From: Variovorax sp. Root411
GTDB taxonomy: Bacteria; Pseudomonadota; Gammaproteobacteria; Burkholderiales; Burkholderiaceae_C
NCBI RefSeq assembly: GCF_001425205.1
Contig: NZ_LMDW01000016.1
Coordinates: 372,001-436,000, forward strand
Reading direction: 5' to 3'
Length of the DNA: 64,000 nt
A model generated the notes under the pieces. The model worked only from the letters and a program-made list of their open reading frames with translations, was not told the DNA's origin and ran no database searches. The translations under genes and the position numbers were made by a program. Within the stretch, counting starts at the first letter, position 1; the number at the start of each line of letters is the position of its first letter. Positions 8,194 through 16,783 of the stretch are shown here, piece by piece.

Positions 8194-8209
8194 TTGATTG
8201 TATTGATTG
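8194..8209. promoter_or_regulatory. Candidate MocR operator: direct repeat of TTGATTG
   Basis: Two exact TTGATTG copies (8194-8200 and 8203-8209), separated by TA, lie in the 95 bp between the divergent MocR and DJ-1/PfpI genes. MocR proteins typically bind direct repeats near their own promoter, so position and form both fit. No experimental motif is available for this protein. Confidence 0.4.
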
Positions 8210-8263
8210 CCTCTCCTACGATGGGCGTGCACCTTCCCAAAACGCACGAACTCCACGAACACC

Positions 8264-8866
8264 ATGCACATCGCGATCCTCACCTTCGACGGCTTCAATG
8301 AACTCGATTCGCTCATCGCGCTGGGCGTCCTCAACCGGATCAAGAAGCCGGACTGGCGCGTGAGCCTGTGCTGCCCGACGGCGGAAGTCACCTCGATGAA
8401 CGGCGTGACTGTTCGCGCGCAATCGCTGCTCGAAGACGCGCGCCGTGCGGATGCCGTCGTCGTCGGCAGCGGCATCCGGACACGGGAGGTCGTCGCCAGT
8501 CCCGAGTTGATGGGGCGCCTCGCGCTCGATCCGGCTCGCCAGCTGATCGCGGCCCAGTGCTCGGGTACGTTGATTCTGGCGAAGCTCGGCCTCGTGGGCG
8601 GAGTGCCGGCCTGCACCGACCTGACCACCAAGCCCTGGGTGCAGGAGGCGGGCGTGGAAGTACTGAACCAGCCTTTCCATGCGCGCGGCAACGTCGCCAC
8701 CGCGGGCGGTTGCTTTGCTTCTCCCTACCTGGCCGGCTGGATCATCGCCCGCACCGAAGGGCTCGAGGCTGCCGCCGCCGCGCTTCACTACGTCGCACCC
8801 GTGGGCGAGAAGGAAGCCTACGTTGCCAATGCGCTGAAGAACATCACGCCGTACCTGCCGCAGTGA
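8264..8866 (+). CDS. DJ-1/PfpI family protein
   Basis: A 200-aa single-domain protein. The start 'MHIAILTFDGFNELDSLIALGVL' and the nucleophile elbow 'LIAAQCSGTLILAKLGL', with Cys at about residue 103, are typical of the DJ-1/PfpI superfamily (class I glutamine amidotransferase-like fold). Family roles include isonitrile hydratase, deglycase or chaperone, and regulator when fused to AraC; here there is no fusion. The ATG at 8264 follows the long promoter gap shared with the MocR regulator, which suggests induction by a MocR ligand. Confidence 0.8.
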   Translation: MHIAILTFDGFNELDSLIALGVLNRIKKPDWRVSLCCPTAEVTSMNGVTVRAQSLLEDARRADAVVVGSGIRTREVVASPELMGRLALDPARQLIAAQCSGTLILAKLGLVGGVPACTDLTTKPWVQEAGVEVLNQPFHARGNVATAGGCFASPYLAGWIIARTEGLEAAAAALHYVAPVGEKEAYVANALKNITPYLPQ

Positions 8867-8892
8867 CACCCGGGTTCGGCTGAACGCGGAAC

Positions 8893-10374
8893 TCAGTGGC
8901 CCACGGGCGCCTGCAGCACCGCGGTCGCGCCCGATCCGGCCGACGCGTCGGCCAGTGTCCTGGCCGGCCCGCAGCGGCCGTAGGTGTCGTCGAAGCGCAC
9001 GATGTCGTCTTCGCCCAGGTAGCTTCCGGTCTGCACCTCGATCACCTCGAGCACCGTCTTGCCCGGGTTCTCCAGCCGGTGGATCGCGCCCGAGGGCAGG
9101 TAGATCGATTCGTTCTCGCGCACCAGCGTGACTTCGCCATTGCAGGTGGCCCGCGCCGTGCCCTGCACGACGACCCAGTGCTCGGCGCGGTGGTGGTGCA
9201 TCTGCAGCGACAGCTTGCCGCCGGGCTTGACGGTCAGGCGCTTGACCTGGAAGCGCTCGCCCAGGTCGATGCTGTCGTATGCGCCCCAGGGCCGTACCAC
9301 GCGGCGGTGCTGGGTGGCCTCGGCGCAGCCTTCCCGCGCGAGCTTGCGCACCACGTCCGCCACCTGCTCGGCGCAGCCCGCGCCGGCCACCAGTACGGCG
9401 TCGGGCGTGTCCACGATGATCAGGTCTTCAGTGCCCAGCGCCACCACCGGCCGGTGCGGCGCGTGAATGAAGGTGTTGCGCGAATTCAGCGCGCTGGCCT
9501 TGCCGCTCAGGCGGTTGCCCGCATCATCCGCCGGATGCAGGCTGGCGACCGCATTCCAGCTGCCGACGTCGCTCCAGGCGCCTTCGAACTTCACGACCGC
9601 GATGTCCTTGTGCTTTTCGAGCACGGCGTAGTCGATGCTGTCGGCGCGGCAGCCCTCGAAGGCGGTGGGCTCCAGCCGGAGGAAGCTGCCGTCGGCGGCC
9701 ACTGCGGCGGTGGCGTGCTCGCAGGCCAGCAGGATGTCGGGTGCGTGCTCGCGCAGCGCCGCGATCAGCGTGCGCGCCTGCACGAGGAAGATGCCCGCGT
9801 TCCAGCTGTAGCCGCCGTGCAGGATCAGTGTTTCTGCCACAGCCGCCGTCGGCTTTTCCACAAAGCGCGCCACGGCCTGGCTGCGCCCGTCGGCCGAGGG
9901 CTCGCCGGCCTCGATGTAGCCGTAGGCGGTGCTCGGAAAACTCGGCACCACGCCAAAGGTGACGATCTTGCCGGCCAGCGCGGCTTCGACGCCGGTGCGC
10001 ACGGTGCGGGCGAACAGGGCGGTGTCGGGAATGTGGTGGTCGGCCGGCGCGAACAGCAGCAGGTCGCCGGGGTCGGCCAGCAGCGCGGCCGAGGCCATGG
10101 CCGCGGCGGTGTTGCGCGCCACCGGCTCCAGGATCTGACGGCCCGTGGCATTGGCGTTCTCCAGCGTTTCCTTTACCAGGAAGCGATGGTCTTCCGACGT
10201 GATGCAGGTGATGTCGCCGTTCAGCACCGACAGCCGTTCGAGCGTGAGGTGCAGCAGGCTCTTGCCGCCGACCAGCGGCGCGAACTGCTTGGGCAGCGCC
10301 TTGCGCGACAGCGGCCAGAGCCGCGTGCCGCTGCCGCCGCACAGGACCACGGGATGGATGGGAGGGGTTTTCAT
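8893..10374 (-). CDS. manC: Mannose-1-phosphate guanylyltransferase / mannose-6-phosphate isomerase
   Basis: A bifunctional 493-aa enzyme. The N-terminal nucleotidyltransferase has the signature 'GGSGTRLWPLSRKALPKQF' near residue 12, plus 'VEKPT' and 'WNAGIF'. The C-terminal cupin (about residues 340-480) has 'RPWGAYDSIDLG', 'KPGGKLSLQMHHHRAEHW' and 'PSGAIHRLENPG', the phosphomannose isomerase part. It supplies GDP-mannose, the precursor for the GDP-fucose synthase encoded upstream. It is the last gene of the large exopolysaccharide operon. The ATG is at 10372-10374, 47 bp after the response regulator stop. Confidence 0.93.
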   Translation of the reverse strand: MKTPPIHPVVLCGGSGTRLWPLSRKALPKQFAPLVGGKSLLHLTLERLSVLNGDITCITSEDHRFLVKETLENANATGRQILEPVARNTAAAMASAALLADPGDLLLFAPADHHIPDTALFARTVRTGVEAALAGKIVTFGVVPSFPSTAYGYIEAGEPSADGRSQAVARFVEKPTAAVAETLILHGGYSWNAGIFLVQARTLIAALREHAPDILLACEHATAAVAADGSFLRLEPTAFEGCRADSIDYAVLEKHKDIAVVKFEGAWSDVGSWNAVASLHPADDAGNRLSGKASALNSRNTFIHAPHRPVVALGTEDLIIVDTPDAVLVAGAGCAEQVADVVRKLAREGCAEATQHRRVVRPWGAYDSIDLGERFQVKRLTVKPGGKLSLQMHHHRAEHWVVVQGTARATCNGEVTLVRENESIYLPSGAIHRLENPGKTVLEVIEVQTGSYLGEDDIVRFDDTYGRCGPARTLADASAGSGATAVLQAPVGH

Positions 10375-10421
10375 GATGGCCTGCCTGCGTTTCTTTTTTG
10401 AGGGAATGGGAAGGGCGGGCT

Positions 10422-11198
10422 TCAGATCAGCCCGGAATACGCCGCGTAGCTCACGGCCTGCGCGCGCGAATGCACGTGCAGTTTCTTGTAGATGTTCTTG
10501 ATGTGCGCGTTGACGGTCTGGCCCGAGATGCCGAGCTTGGTGCCGATCTCGTCGGTGACGTGGCCGCGCGCCACGCAGCGCAGGATCTCGCACTCGCGGG
10601 CCGTCAGCGTCGCCTCGCGCGCGGGCGGCTCCACCGACGGCGGCATGTTGCCGGGCCGGTGGGTCAGCCGCGAGAGCAGCCGCCGCGCCAGCCGCGGCGT
10701 GATGGCCGCGCCACCGTTGACCACCTGCAGCACGGCCTGGGAAAAGCTCTGCAGCCACGCGTCCTTCAGCAGGTAGCCGGTGGCGCCCAGTTCGAAGGCA
10801 TGCAGCACGTGCGCCTCGTCCTCCAGCGCGGAGATCACGATGATCTCTCCCGCGCGGTGGAGCTCGCGGGCCTCCTGGATCAGTTCGAAGCCGCTGCCGT
10901 CGCCCAGCCGCAGGTCGACCATCAGCACGTCGAACTCGTGCGTGACCAGCAGCCGGCGGCCGTCGCGCAGGCTGCCGGCCTGGCCTTCGAGCTGGATGCG
11001 CAGGTCCGACAGCAGTTCCTGCGCGATCACGCGGCGCATGAACTCGTCGTCGTCGACGAGCAGCACGCGCACCGGCGCGTTTTCCTGCCCCCGCAGGAAG
11101 CCCGGCCACAGCGGCGCGGCGGGCGCGCAGATGCCCGGTGGATACCCCGAGTGGCCGGCGGCCTGCTCGCCAGGAGAGGATGATGCGTTTTCAGGCAT
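10422..11198 (-). CDS. NarL/LuxR-type response regulator inside the exopolysaccharide operon
   Basis: A 258-aa regulator. The receiver domain (about residues 42-160) has the acidic pair in 'VLLVDDDEF', the phospho-acceptor Asp in 'LMVDLRLGDG', the switch Ser in 'VISALED', and the lysine in 'GYLLKDAW'. The C-terminal LuxR helix-turn-helix is 'LTARECEILRCVARGHVTDEIGTKLGISGQTVNAHIKNIYKKLHV'. The ATG at 11196-11198 overlaps the end of galE by 8 bp, so it is co-transcribed with the polymer genes. No histidine kinase is adjacent. It could feed back on this operon; that is inference. Confidence 0.88.
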   Translation of the reverse strand: MPENASSSPGEQAAGHSGYPPGICAPAAPLWPGFLRGQENAPVRVLLVDDDEFMRRVIAQELLSDLRIQLEGQAGSLRDGRRLLVTHEFDVLMVDLRLGDGSGFELIQEARELHRAGEIIVISALEDEAHVLHAFELGATGYLLKDAWLQSFSQAVLQVVNGGAAITPRLARRLLSRLTHRPGNMPPSVEPPAREATLTARECEILRCVARGHVTDEIGTKLGISGQTVNAHIKNIYKKLHVHSRAQAVSYAAYSGLI

Positions 11199-12300
11199 GG
11201 CTGTGTCCCGGTTTGGAGTTGATGCTCGTGCTGGTGTTGTCCTGGAAGCGCGGCAGGCCCGAGGCATGGGCCGGTGCCGGGTCGTCGAAACCGTGCGGAT
11301 TCGCGGCCTGCCAGCGCCAGCTGTCCGCGCACATCTGGTCGAGGTCGCGGCGCGCCCGCCAGCCGAAGGCCTGCCAGGCGCCGCGCGCATCGGCCCAGTA
11401 GGCGGGTGCGTCCCCCGGCCGGCGCGGCCCGATGCGCAGCGCGATGCGGCGGCCGCTCGCGCGCTCGAAGGCCGACACCACTTCCAGCACCGATGCGCCG
11501 CGGCCGGTGCCGAGGTTGGCCATGAGAATGCCGGGCCGGCGGGCCGCATGGCGCAGCGCCGACACGTGGCCCTCGGCCACGTCCATCACGTGCACGTAGT
11601 CGCGCACGCCGGTGCCGTCGACGGTGTCGTAGTCGGCGCCATGCACCACGAGGCATTCGCGCTGGCCGGCCGCGACCTGCGCGATGTAGGGCATCAGGTT
11701 GTTGGGTGGCCCGTGCGGCCGCTCGCCGAGCAGGCCGCTTTCGTGCGCGCCGATGGGGTTGAAGTAGCGCAGGCAGGCGATGCCCCAGCGCGCATCGGCC
11801 CGTGCGAGATCGGCCAGCACGCTTTCCACCATCGCCTTGGTGCGGCCGTAGGGGTTCACCGCAGCGTACGGCGCGCTCTCCGCGATCGGCGAGGGCTGCG
11901 AATCGCCGTACACCGTGGCCGACGAGGAAAACACCAGCCTGCGCACGCCGGCCCGGTCCATGGCCTGCACCAGCGCCAGCGTGCCGGCGAGGTTGACGTC
12001 GTAGTAGCTCACCGGGTCGGCCACCGATTCGCCGACCGCCTTCAGGCCAGCCAGATGCACGACCGCCGCGACGTTGTACGCCGCGAACACCCGGTCGAGC
12101 GCCACCGCGTCGCGCACGTCGCCGCACACGAGGACCGGCTCCACGCCCGTGATGCACGCCACCCGCTGCAGCGAACGCGCGTCGCTGTTGACGAGCGTGT
12201 CGAGCACCACCGGCAGGTAGCCCGCCGCGATCAGCGCCACGCAGGTGTGGCTGCCGATGAATCCAGCGCCGCCGGTCACGAGAATTCGGGGTGCGCGCAT
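11191..12300 (-). CDS. galE: UDP-glucose 4-epimerase
   Basis: A 369-aa extended SDR. It has an N-terminal Rossmann motif 'ILVTGGAGFIGSHTCVALIA', 'VVHLAGLKAVGES', the catalytic Ser/Thr region 'FSSSATVYGD', YxxxK in 'NPYGRTKAMVE', and the GalE-specific 'NPIGAHESG' and 'RDYVHVMDVA'. It interconverts UDP-glucose and UDP-galactose in the cytoplasm for the repeat-unit sugars. The ATG is at 12298-12300. The gene overlaps the response regulator downstream by 8 bp and follows the WcaI-like transferase after 28 bp. Confidence 0.92.
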   Translation of the reverse strand: MRAPRILVTGGAGFIGSHTCVALIAAGYLPVVLDTLVNSDARSLQRVACITGVEPVLVCGDVRDAVALDRVFAAYNVAAVVHLAGLKAVGESVADPVSYYDVNLAGTLALVQAMDRAGVRRLVFSSSATVYGDSQPSPIAESAPYAAVNPYGRTKAMVESVLADLARADARWGIACLRYFNPIGAHESGLLGERPHGPPNNLMPYIAQVAAGQRECLVVHGADYDTVDGTGVRDYVHVMDVAEGHVSALRHAARRPGILMANLGTGRGASVLEVVSAFERASGRRIALRIGPRRPGDAPAYWADARGAWQAFGWRARRDLDQMCADSWRWQAANPHGFDDPAPAHASGLPRFQDNTSTSINSKPGHSHA

Positions 12301-12328
12301 GGTCGTGGTCCTGGTGTGCGGCGCGTTG

Positions 12329-13576
12329 TCAGTGCGCGATGCAGCGCTGCAGTTCCTCTTCGAGGCGCTGCAGGATGGTGTTGCGGTCCAGCTCTTCCTC
12401 CGCGAAGCGGCGGCCGGCGGAGCCCAGCAGGTCGCGCGTCGCGGGCGACATGGAGAGCTGTTCGATGGCATCGGCCAGCGCGGCCGCGTCGCCCGGCTCG
12501 ACCACCACGCCGCGGCCCCACACGGCCTCGCTGAGCGCAGTGCCGGCATGCGCGGTGACGATCACGGCGCGGCCGCTCGCGAACATGCCGCCCAGCTTCG
12601 ACGGCATGACGAGGTCCGCGGCATCGGCGCGCTGGGGCAGCACGTGGATGTCGGCCATGCCCAGCAGTTCGTTGAATCGCTCGGCCGGCTGCAGGTCGAG
12701 AAAATGCGTGTTGGTCAGCCGGACGCAGGCGTCCATCAGCGAAGCGCGGCTCGGTCCGTTGCCGCAGAACACGAAGTGGATGCCGTGCGAGCAGACCAGC
12801 AGGTGCGCCGCCTCGGCCAGCAGCTCGATGCCCTGCTTGCTGCCGAGGCTGCCCGCATAGAGCACCACCACCGCGTTTGCCGGAATGTTCAGCTCGGCCC
12901 GATAGCCCTGCGGCGGCGCGCCTTCGGCCACCGCCGGCCGTGCGACGGGCTGGATGGCCTCCACGTCGACCCAGTTCGGAAACAGCACCAGCCGGGCCTC
13001 GTCCACGCCTTTTTCCAGGGCCTTGGCGCACATCGTGGAAGAGATGCTCGACACCCGGTCGAACCGCTGCATGAGCCAGCGCTCGGCCGCCAGCGCAAAG
13101 CGCCGCACCCGTTCGCCGCGCAACCAGCCGAGGCCGAATGCTGCGTCCACCTCGTAGTCCTGGATGTGCAGCCACGACCGGATGCCGAGCAGCTTTGCAA
13201 AGCACAGGGCGGCCGGCGTGCAGGAAATGGGCGGCTCCACGACGAACACCACGTCGGGCTTCCAGCGCAGCTGCGCCAGCAGCGACGGAATGCTCGACAG
13301 CGTGAAGGACAGCAGGTGGCCGATGCGCCCCAGTGCACGGGGCTTCGACGGCACCCAGGTGGGCGCGCGCCAGACCGTGACGCCGTTCCAGCCGGTCTTG
13401 CGCCAGGTCCACGCCGAGTAGCCCTCGAACACCGACCACTGCGGAAAGAAGGGCGGCGACGCGATCACCCGCACCTCGTGTCCGCGGGCGTGCAGCCACT
13501 CGGCCATCTCGCCCGAGTACTTGCCGATGCCGGCCAGCTCGGGCGCGAAATTCATCGAGTAGAGGAGGATCTTCAC
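12329..13576 (-). CDS. wcaI: WcaI-like colanic-acid-type glycosyltransferase
   Basis: A 415-aa GT4-family transferase closely resembling WcaI: 'ILLYSMNFAPELAGIGKYSG' at the start, 'ASPPFFPQW', 'WLHIQDYEVDAAFGLG', 'LFPNWVD', and the donor-binding region 'VVLYAGSLGSKQGIELLAEA' with 'VMPSKLGGMFASGR'. WcaI acts in colanic acid repeat assembly, probably as a fucosyltransferase, which fits the presence of a GDP-fucose synthase gene. Translation begins at GTG 13574-13576, whose last two bases form part of the flippase stop codon (a 4-bp GTGA overlap), so the two are translationally coupled. Confidence 0.85.
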   Translation of the reverse strand: MKILLYSMNFAPELAGIGKYSGEMAEWLHARGHEVRVIASPPFFPQWSVFEGYSAWTWRKTGWNGVTVWRAPTWVPSKPRALGRIGHLLSFTLSSIPSLLAQLRWKPDVVFVVEPPISCTPAALCFAKLLGIRSWLHIQDYEVDAAFGLGWLRGERVRRFALAAERWLMQRFDRVSSISSTMCAKALEKGVDEARLVLFPNWVDVEAIQPVARPAVAEGAPPQGYRAELNIPANAVVVLYAGSLGSKQGIELLAEAAHLLVCSHGIHFVFCGNGPSRASLMDACVRLTNTHFLDLQPAERFNELLGMADIHVLPQRADAADLVMPSKLGGMFASGRAVIVTAHAGTALSEAVWGRGVVVEPGDAAALADAIEQLSMSPATRDLLGSAGRRFAEEELDRNTILQRLEEELQRCIAH

Positions 13577-14832
13577 GATGCCTGCCTCCGCGCCAGCAGG
13601 CGCAGCAGGGGGAAGAAGCCGAAATGCAGGCGCATGCGCGTTTCGTACAGCACGAGGTCGGTCGCACAGGCAATGAAGAACACGTAGTGCGGCTTGCCCG
13701 GAAACATCGCCGCCACGGCGACGTAGGACGCCAGCCGCAGCGCAACCTCCAGCAGCGCCCACCGGCCGAGCGACCCCATCGAGGTCTTCAGCGAGAGCAC
13801 CATTTCATGATGGATCGTGTAGGTGCGCAGCAGGAAGTACGGCGCAATGCACAGGAAGATGGAGCGCGCCTCGTAGCCCAGCTTCAGCAGCGGCGCGGCC
13901 ACCGAGATGAGGGCGGCCAGCCCGACGAAGAGCCCGCAGCCCAGCAGGAAGGAATACTTGGCGAGGCGCAGCTTTTCCGCGGAGAAGTTGTGCGCATCCG
14001 TCTCCAGCATCGCGGGTGTCTTCGTGACGAGAAAAGCCTGCACGAACTGCGACGGTGCCTCAGCCAGCAGGAAGGCGATCTTGAAGGCCCCCACGTAGCC
14101 GAGCGGCATGAAGTACGCCACGATGAGCAAGTCCGACTTGCGCAGCAGGAACATCAGCAGCGAGTACACCGTTGCGCCGGCCTGCGACGCCAGCCCGAGC
14201 ACAGCCCGCCCTGCCGGCGGCGCCGCGCCGTTGCCCGGCAGGCCGATGGCCACGCACACCACCACCACGGCGAACAGGTTGATGAGCAGCAGGTGCGCCA
14301 CGCCCAGCTCGAAGCGCACCGCCACGCAGAGGCTCACGCCCGCGACCAGGATGGTCGAGCGGATGCCGGTCTCCAGGTTGAGCAGCCCCGCATGGCCGAG
14401 GCCGCGGCTGAACGAGAGGCGCAGGCTGTTGAACGCGAAGACAGCCAGCGTGGCCATCACGAGCAGGAAGGGCGCGTCGCCCACGGGCATGTGCTGCACC
14501 GTGAGGATCACGGTCGCCAGCACCGCGGCCAGCGGCAGCCCGATGGCCAGCGTGCGCACCACGTCGCCGCGCGTGACGCCCGGCGGCACGGCGGCCGCAT
14601 TGCGCGAGAACAGCAGCGAGCTGCCCAGCGTGCCCACCACCAGCGCCACTTCCATGACCGACTGGTAGATGGAATACTCGCCGAAGCGCGCCGGGGAAAT
14701 GCTCGCCGCCATCAGGAAGATGGCCAGGAATCCCGACAGATACACATACAGCCGCGAAGCCAGCGCGCCCACGCCCGAAAGCCAGGCCATGCGGGCGCCG
14801 GGCAGTGCGAGTTGCGGGCTGAAGTGCTTCAT
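13573..14832 (-). CDS. Wzx-type polysaccharide flippase (MOP superfamily)
   Basis: A 419-aa polytopic membrane protein with about twelve hydrophobic segments. 'SRLYVYLSGFLAIFLMAASISPARFGEYSIYQSVM' at the N-terminus and 'LRKSDLLIVAYFMPLGYVGAFKIAFLLAEAP' in the middle are typical of O-antigen/exopolysaccharide flippases. It would move the undecaprenyl-linked repeat unit across the inner membrane for the polymerase encoded upstream. It lies 13 bp after a putative glycosyltransferase and overlaps wcaI by 4 bp. The divergence of the family prevents assigning the exact repeat unit. Confidence 0.82.
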   Translation of the reverse strand: MKHFSPQLALPGARMAWLSGVGALASRLYVYLSGFLAIFLMAASISPARFGEYSIYQSVMEVALVVGTLGSSLLFSRNAAAVPPGVTRGDVVRTLAIGLPLAAVLATVILTVQHMPVGDAPFLLVMATLAVFAFNSLRLSFSRGLGHAGLLNLETGIRSTILVAGVSLCVAVRFELGVAHLLLINLFAVVVVCVAIGLPGNGAAPPAGRAVLGLASQAGATVYSLLMFLLRKSDLLIVAYFMPLGYVGAFKIAFLLAEAPSQFVQAFLVTKTPAMLETDAHNFSAEKLRLAKYSFLLGCGLFVGLAALISVAAPLLKLGYEARSIFLCIAPYFLLRTYTIHHEMVLSLKTSMGSLGRWALLEVALRLASYVAVAAMFPGKPHYVFFIACATDLVLYETRMRLHFGFFPLLRLLARRQAS

Positions 14833-14845
14833 GGCGCAGGCCGGT

Positions 14846-15784
14846 TCACGGTTGCTTGCTGGCCGAGGCGCGGGGCGCGCGGCGCGTGTCGAACAGCCGG
14901 CGCGCGAACGCCGCGGCGCGGAATGCGTTGTTCCTGGCGCGGCGTGCCATCTGCAGCGCGAAGGTTACGCCCGCCACGGTGTACGTGTGGCCGCGCAGTG
15001 CGAAGGGCATGGCCATCTTGGCGCTGCCCTGGAAGTGCAGCGCCACCACGCGCGTCATGTCGCCGGCGGTGCTCGTCAGCCAGGCCTTGCCCTCGCGGTA
15101 CGCGATGCGCTTGGCGCCGCCCAGGACCTTGAACTCCCGCTGCAGCTGGTTGTGCATGCCGTTGATGTTGTGGTCGATGACGGTGCCGTCGAGCACGCGG
15201 TTGATGGGCGCGTCGTTGCCCGTGGCGTGGGCCCAGAGGTAGAGCAGGGTCATGTCCGACACGCCGCCGCGCACGCCCCGCGCGGCAAAGCGCGCGGCGA
15301 TCTCGCGCAGCTTCCTGCGCCCCGATGGGGCGGCGTAGCAGTCGAGCACGTAGGCCACGAAGCGGCGCAGGCCGTTCGCGGTCCAGTAGCTCACGTGCGG
15401 CGAGATCTGGCAGTGGTTCCAGCCGTCCGAGGTCTGCATGCACGAACCCGAGAAATCGGCCTTGCCCACGAGCCGGGCGACGTGCGGACCGGCCCCCTGG
15501 AAGAGCAGCACGTCGCTGTCGATCAGCGTGAACTCGCGCACGTCCGGGTTGGATTCCAGAAACTGCGCTAGAAGAAAGTAGCGCCGAAAGCAGATCTTCT
15601 CGAACTCGGGCGAGTTGCTCGACAGATGCACGTACGACCGGCAGAAGCGTTCGTAGGCCGGGCCGGCGTCGGTGCCCGAGAGCACGAAAAGCGGCTCGCC
15701 GGCCAGCGCGGCCGATTCGCGGCACAGCGCAAGGGTCTTGTTCTGGCGGTCTTCCACGACGATGAAGGGCAAGGATGGGTTCAT
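14846..15784 (-). CDS. Putative GT-A-fold glycosyltransferase
   Basis: A 312-aa soluble protein, not assigned to a named family. It contains 'REFTLIDSDVLLFQG' at about residues 84-98: a hydrophobic strand followed by D-S-D, the layout of the metal-binding DxD of GT-A transferases. There is a nucleotide-binding-like start 'PFIVVEDRQNKTLAL'. Conserved-looking aromatic and His residues occur in 'WNHCQISPHVSYWT' and 'DHNINGMHN'. Its location between the flippase and a secreted hydrolase in the polymer operon supports a sugar-transfer role. The ATG at 15782-15784 is used rather than an upstream in-frame ATG at 15820. Confidence 0.55.
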   Translation of the reverse strand: MNPSLPFIVVEDRQNKTLALCRESAALAGEPLFVLSGTDAGPAYERFCRSYVHLSSNSPEFEKICFRRYFLLAQFLESNPDVREFTLIDSDVLLFQGAGPHVARLVGKADFSGSCMQTSDGWNHCQISPHVSYWTANGLRRFVAYVLDCYAAPSGRRKLREIAARFAARGVRGGVSDMTLLYLWAHATGNDAPINRVLDGTVIDHNINGMHNQLQREFKVLGGAKRIAYREGKAWLTSTAGDMTRVVALHFQGSAKMAMPFALRGHTYTVAGVTFALQMARRARNNAFRAAAFARRLFDTRRAPRASASKQP

Positions 15785-15829
15785 GGTTCTTGGTTGAGGG
15801 TTGAAGAGATGTGACAGCAATCGTTGAAT

Positions 15830-16783
15830 TCAGGGCCTGCGCGCCGTGACGCTCTTCATCAGCGCGACGTGCGCGGGAAGAAAACGGCCGGTGGCGTCGA
15901 TGGGCATGTCCAGCGTGAAGAGGCCGCGCGCGGCGGCCGCTTCCGAGATCCAGTTGCGCAGCTGCATGGCCGAAAAGCGCGCCGGCGCCTCGCGGCCCCA
16001 CGAGGCGCTCAGCGGCGTGAGCACGTGGAGCGCCAGCTCCGACGGCGGGGCCGAGAGATGCGCGGGCGGCTGCATGTACTCGCCGGCCATCAGGTTCTGG
16101 CAGGGCGCCGATTTCGCGCTGAAGCGCTCCGCGCCTTCGCCCGCGTTGAAGGCCAGCCAGCGGTTGCCCCCGCCCGCGCGGGCTGCGCCGCACAGCAGCT
16201 CCCAGCCCGCCGGCGTGATGCCCTTCGTGTTGTAGGTGCCGTCGAACCACCAGCCGCTCACGAGCGACCCGTAGCGTTCCGACCAGTCGCGGATCACGCT
16301 CGACCAGGCGGCGATGAAGCGCGCGGGCGGCGGCTCCTGCTCGGACACGTCGCCCAGGCATTCCATCAGCGCGCGGTCGCCCTGCGGCGCGCGGAACGGC
16401 AGGTAGAGGATCAGCGCAATGCCGCGGCTGCGAAGTGCCTGGCCGATCTCCAGCGGCAGGTCGCGCGGAGAACGGTTGCCGGCGCTGGGCGGGCAGAGCA
16501 CTTCGAGCGCGGCGTTGGGCGCGATGTACTGGCCATTGTTCTGCCCGAGCGTCAGGATCAGGTGCGAGGCGCGCATGTCCGCCAGTGCCGACGCGAAGGC
16601 CTCGACGTCGAAGCGACCGATCTCGCCGATCGACTGCTTGTCGGGCAGGTAATGCACCATCACGCCGAAGCCCGGCACCGGGCCGCCTGCAGGCTGTGCA
16701 TGGCCGGCCAGCGGCAGCGCCGCGAGCTGGAACAGCAGCAGCGCTGCGAAAAATCGCATGGCGGAGAGCGGCCGCTTCGTCAT
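15830..16783 (-). CDS. Secreted GH29-like (alpha-L-fucosidase-like) protein
   Basis: A 317-aa protein with an N-terminal signal peptide ('FFAALLLFQLAALPLAGHAQ', cleavage after about residue 30). The mature part resembles the barrel of GH29 fucosidases: 'GFGVMVHYLPD', 'DVEAFASALADMRASHLILTLGQNNGQY', 'LRSRGIALILYLPF', and 'VSGWWFDGTYN' with an Asp where the GH29 nucleophile is expected. The C-terminal carbohydrate domain of many fucosidases is absent. A periplasmic or secreted hydrolase trimming a fucose-containing polymer fits the neighbouring fcl and wcaI genes. The ATG overlaps the upstream transferase stop by 4 bp. The family assignment comes from motif resemblance only. Confidence 0.45.
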   Translation of the reverse strand: MTKRPLSAMRFFAALLLFQLAALPLAGHAQPAGGPVPGFGVMVHYLPDKQSIGEIGRFDVEAFASALADMRASHLILTLGQNNGQYIAPNAALEVLCPPSAGNRSPRDLPLEIGQALRSRGIALILYLPFRAPQGDRALMECLGDVSEQEPPPARFIAAWSSVIRDWSERYGSLVSGWWFDGTYNTKGITPAGWELLCGAARAGGGNRWLAFNAGEGAERFSAKSAPCQNLMAGEYMQPPAHLSAPPSELALHVLTPLSASWGREAPARFSAMQLRNWISEAAAARGLFTLDMPIDATGRFLPAHVALMKSVTARRP

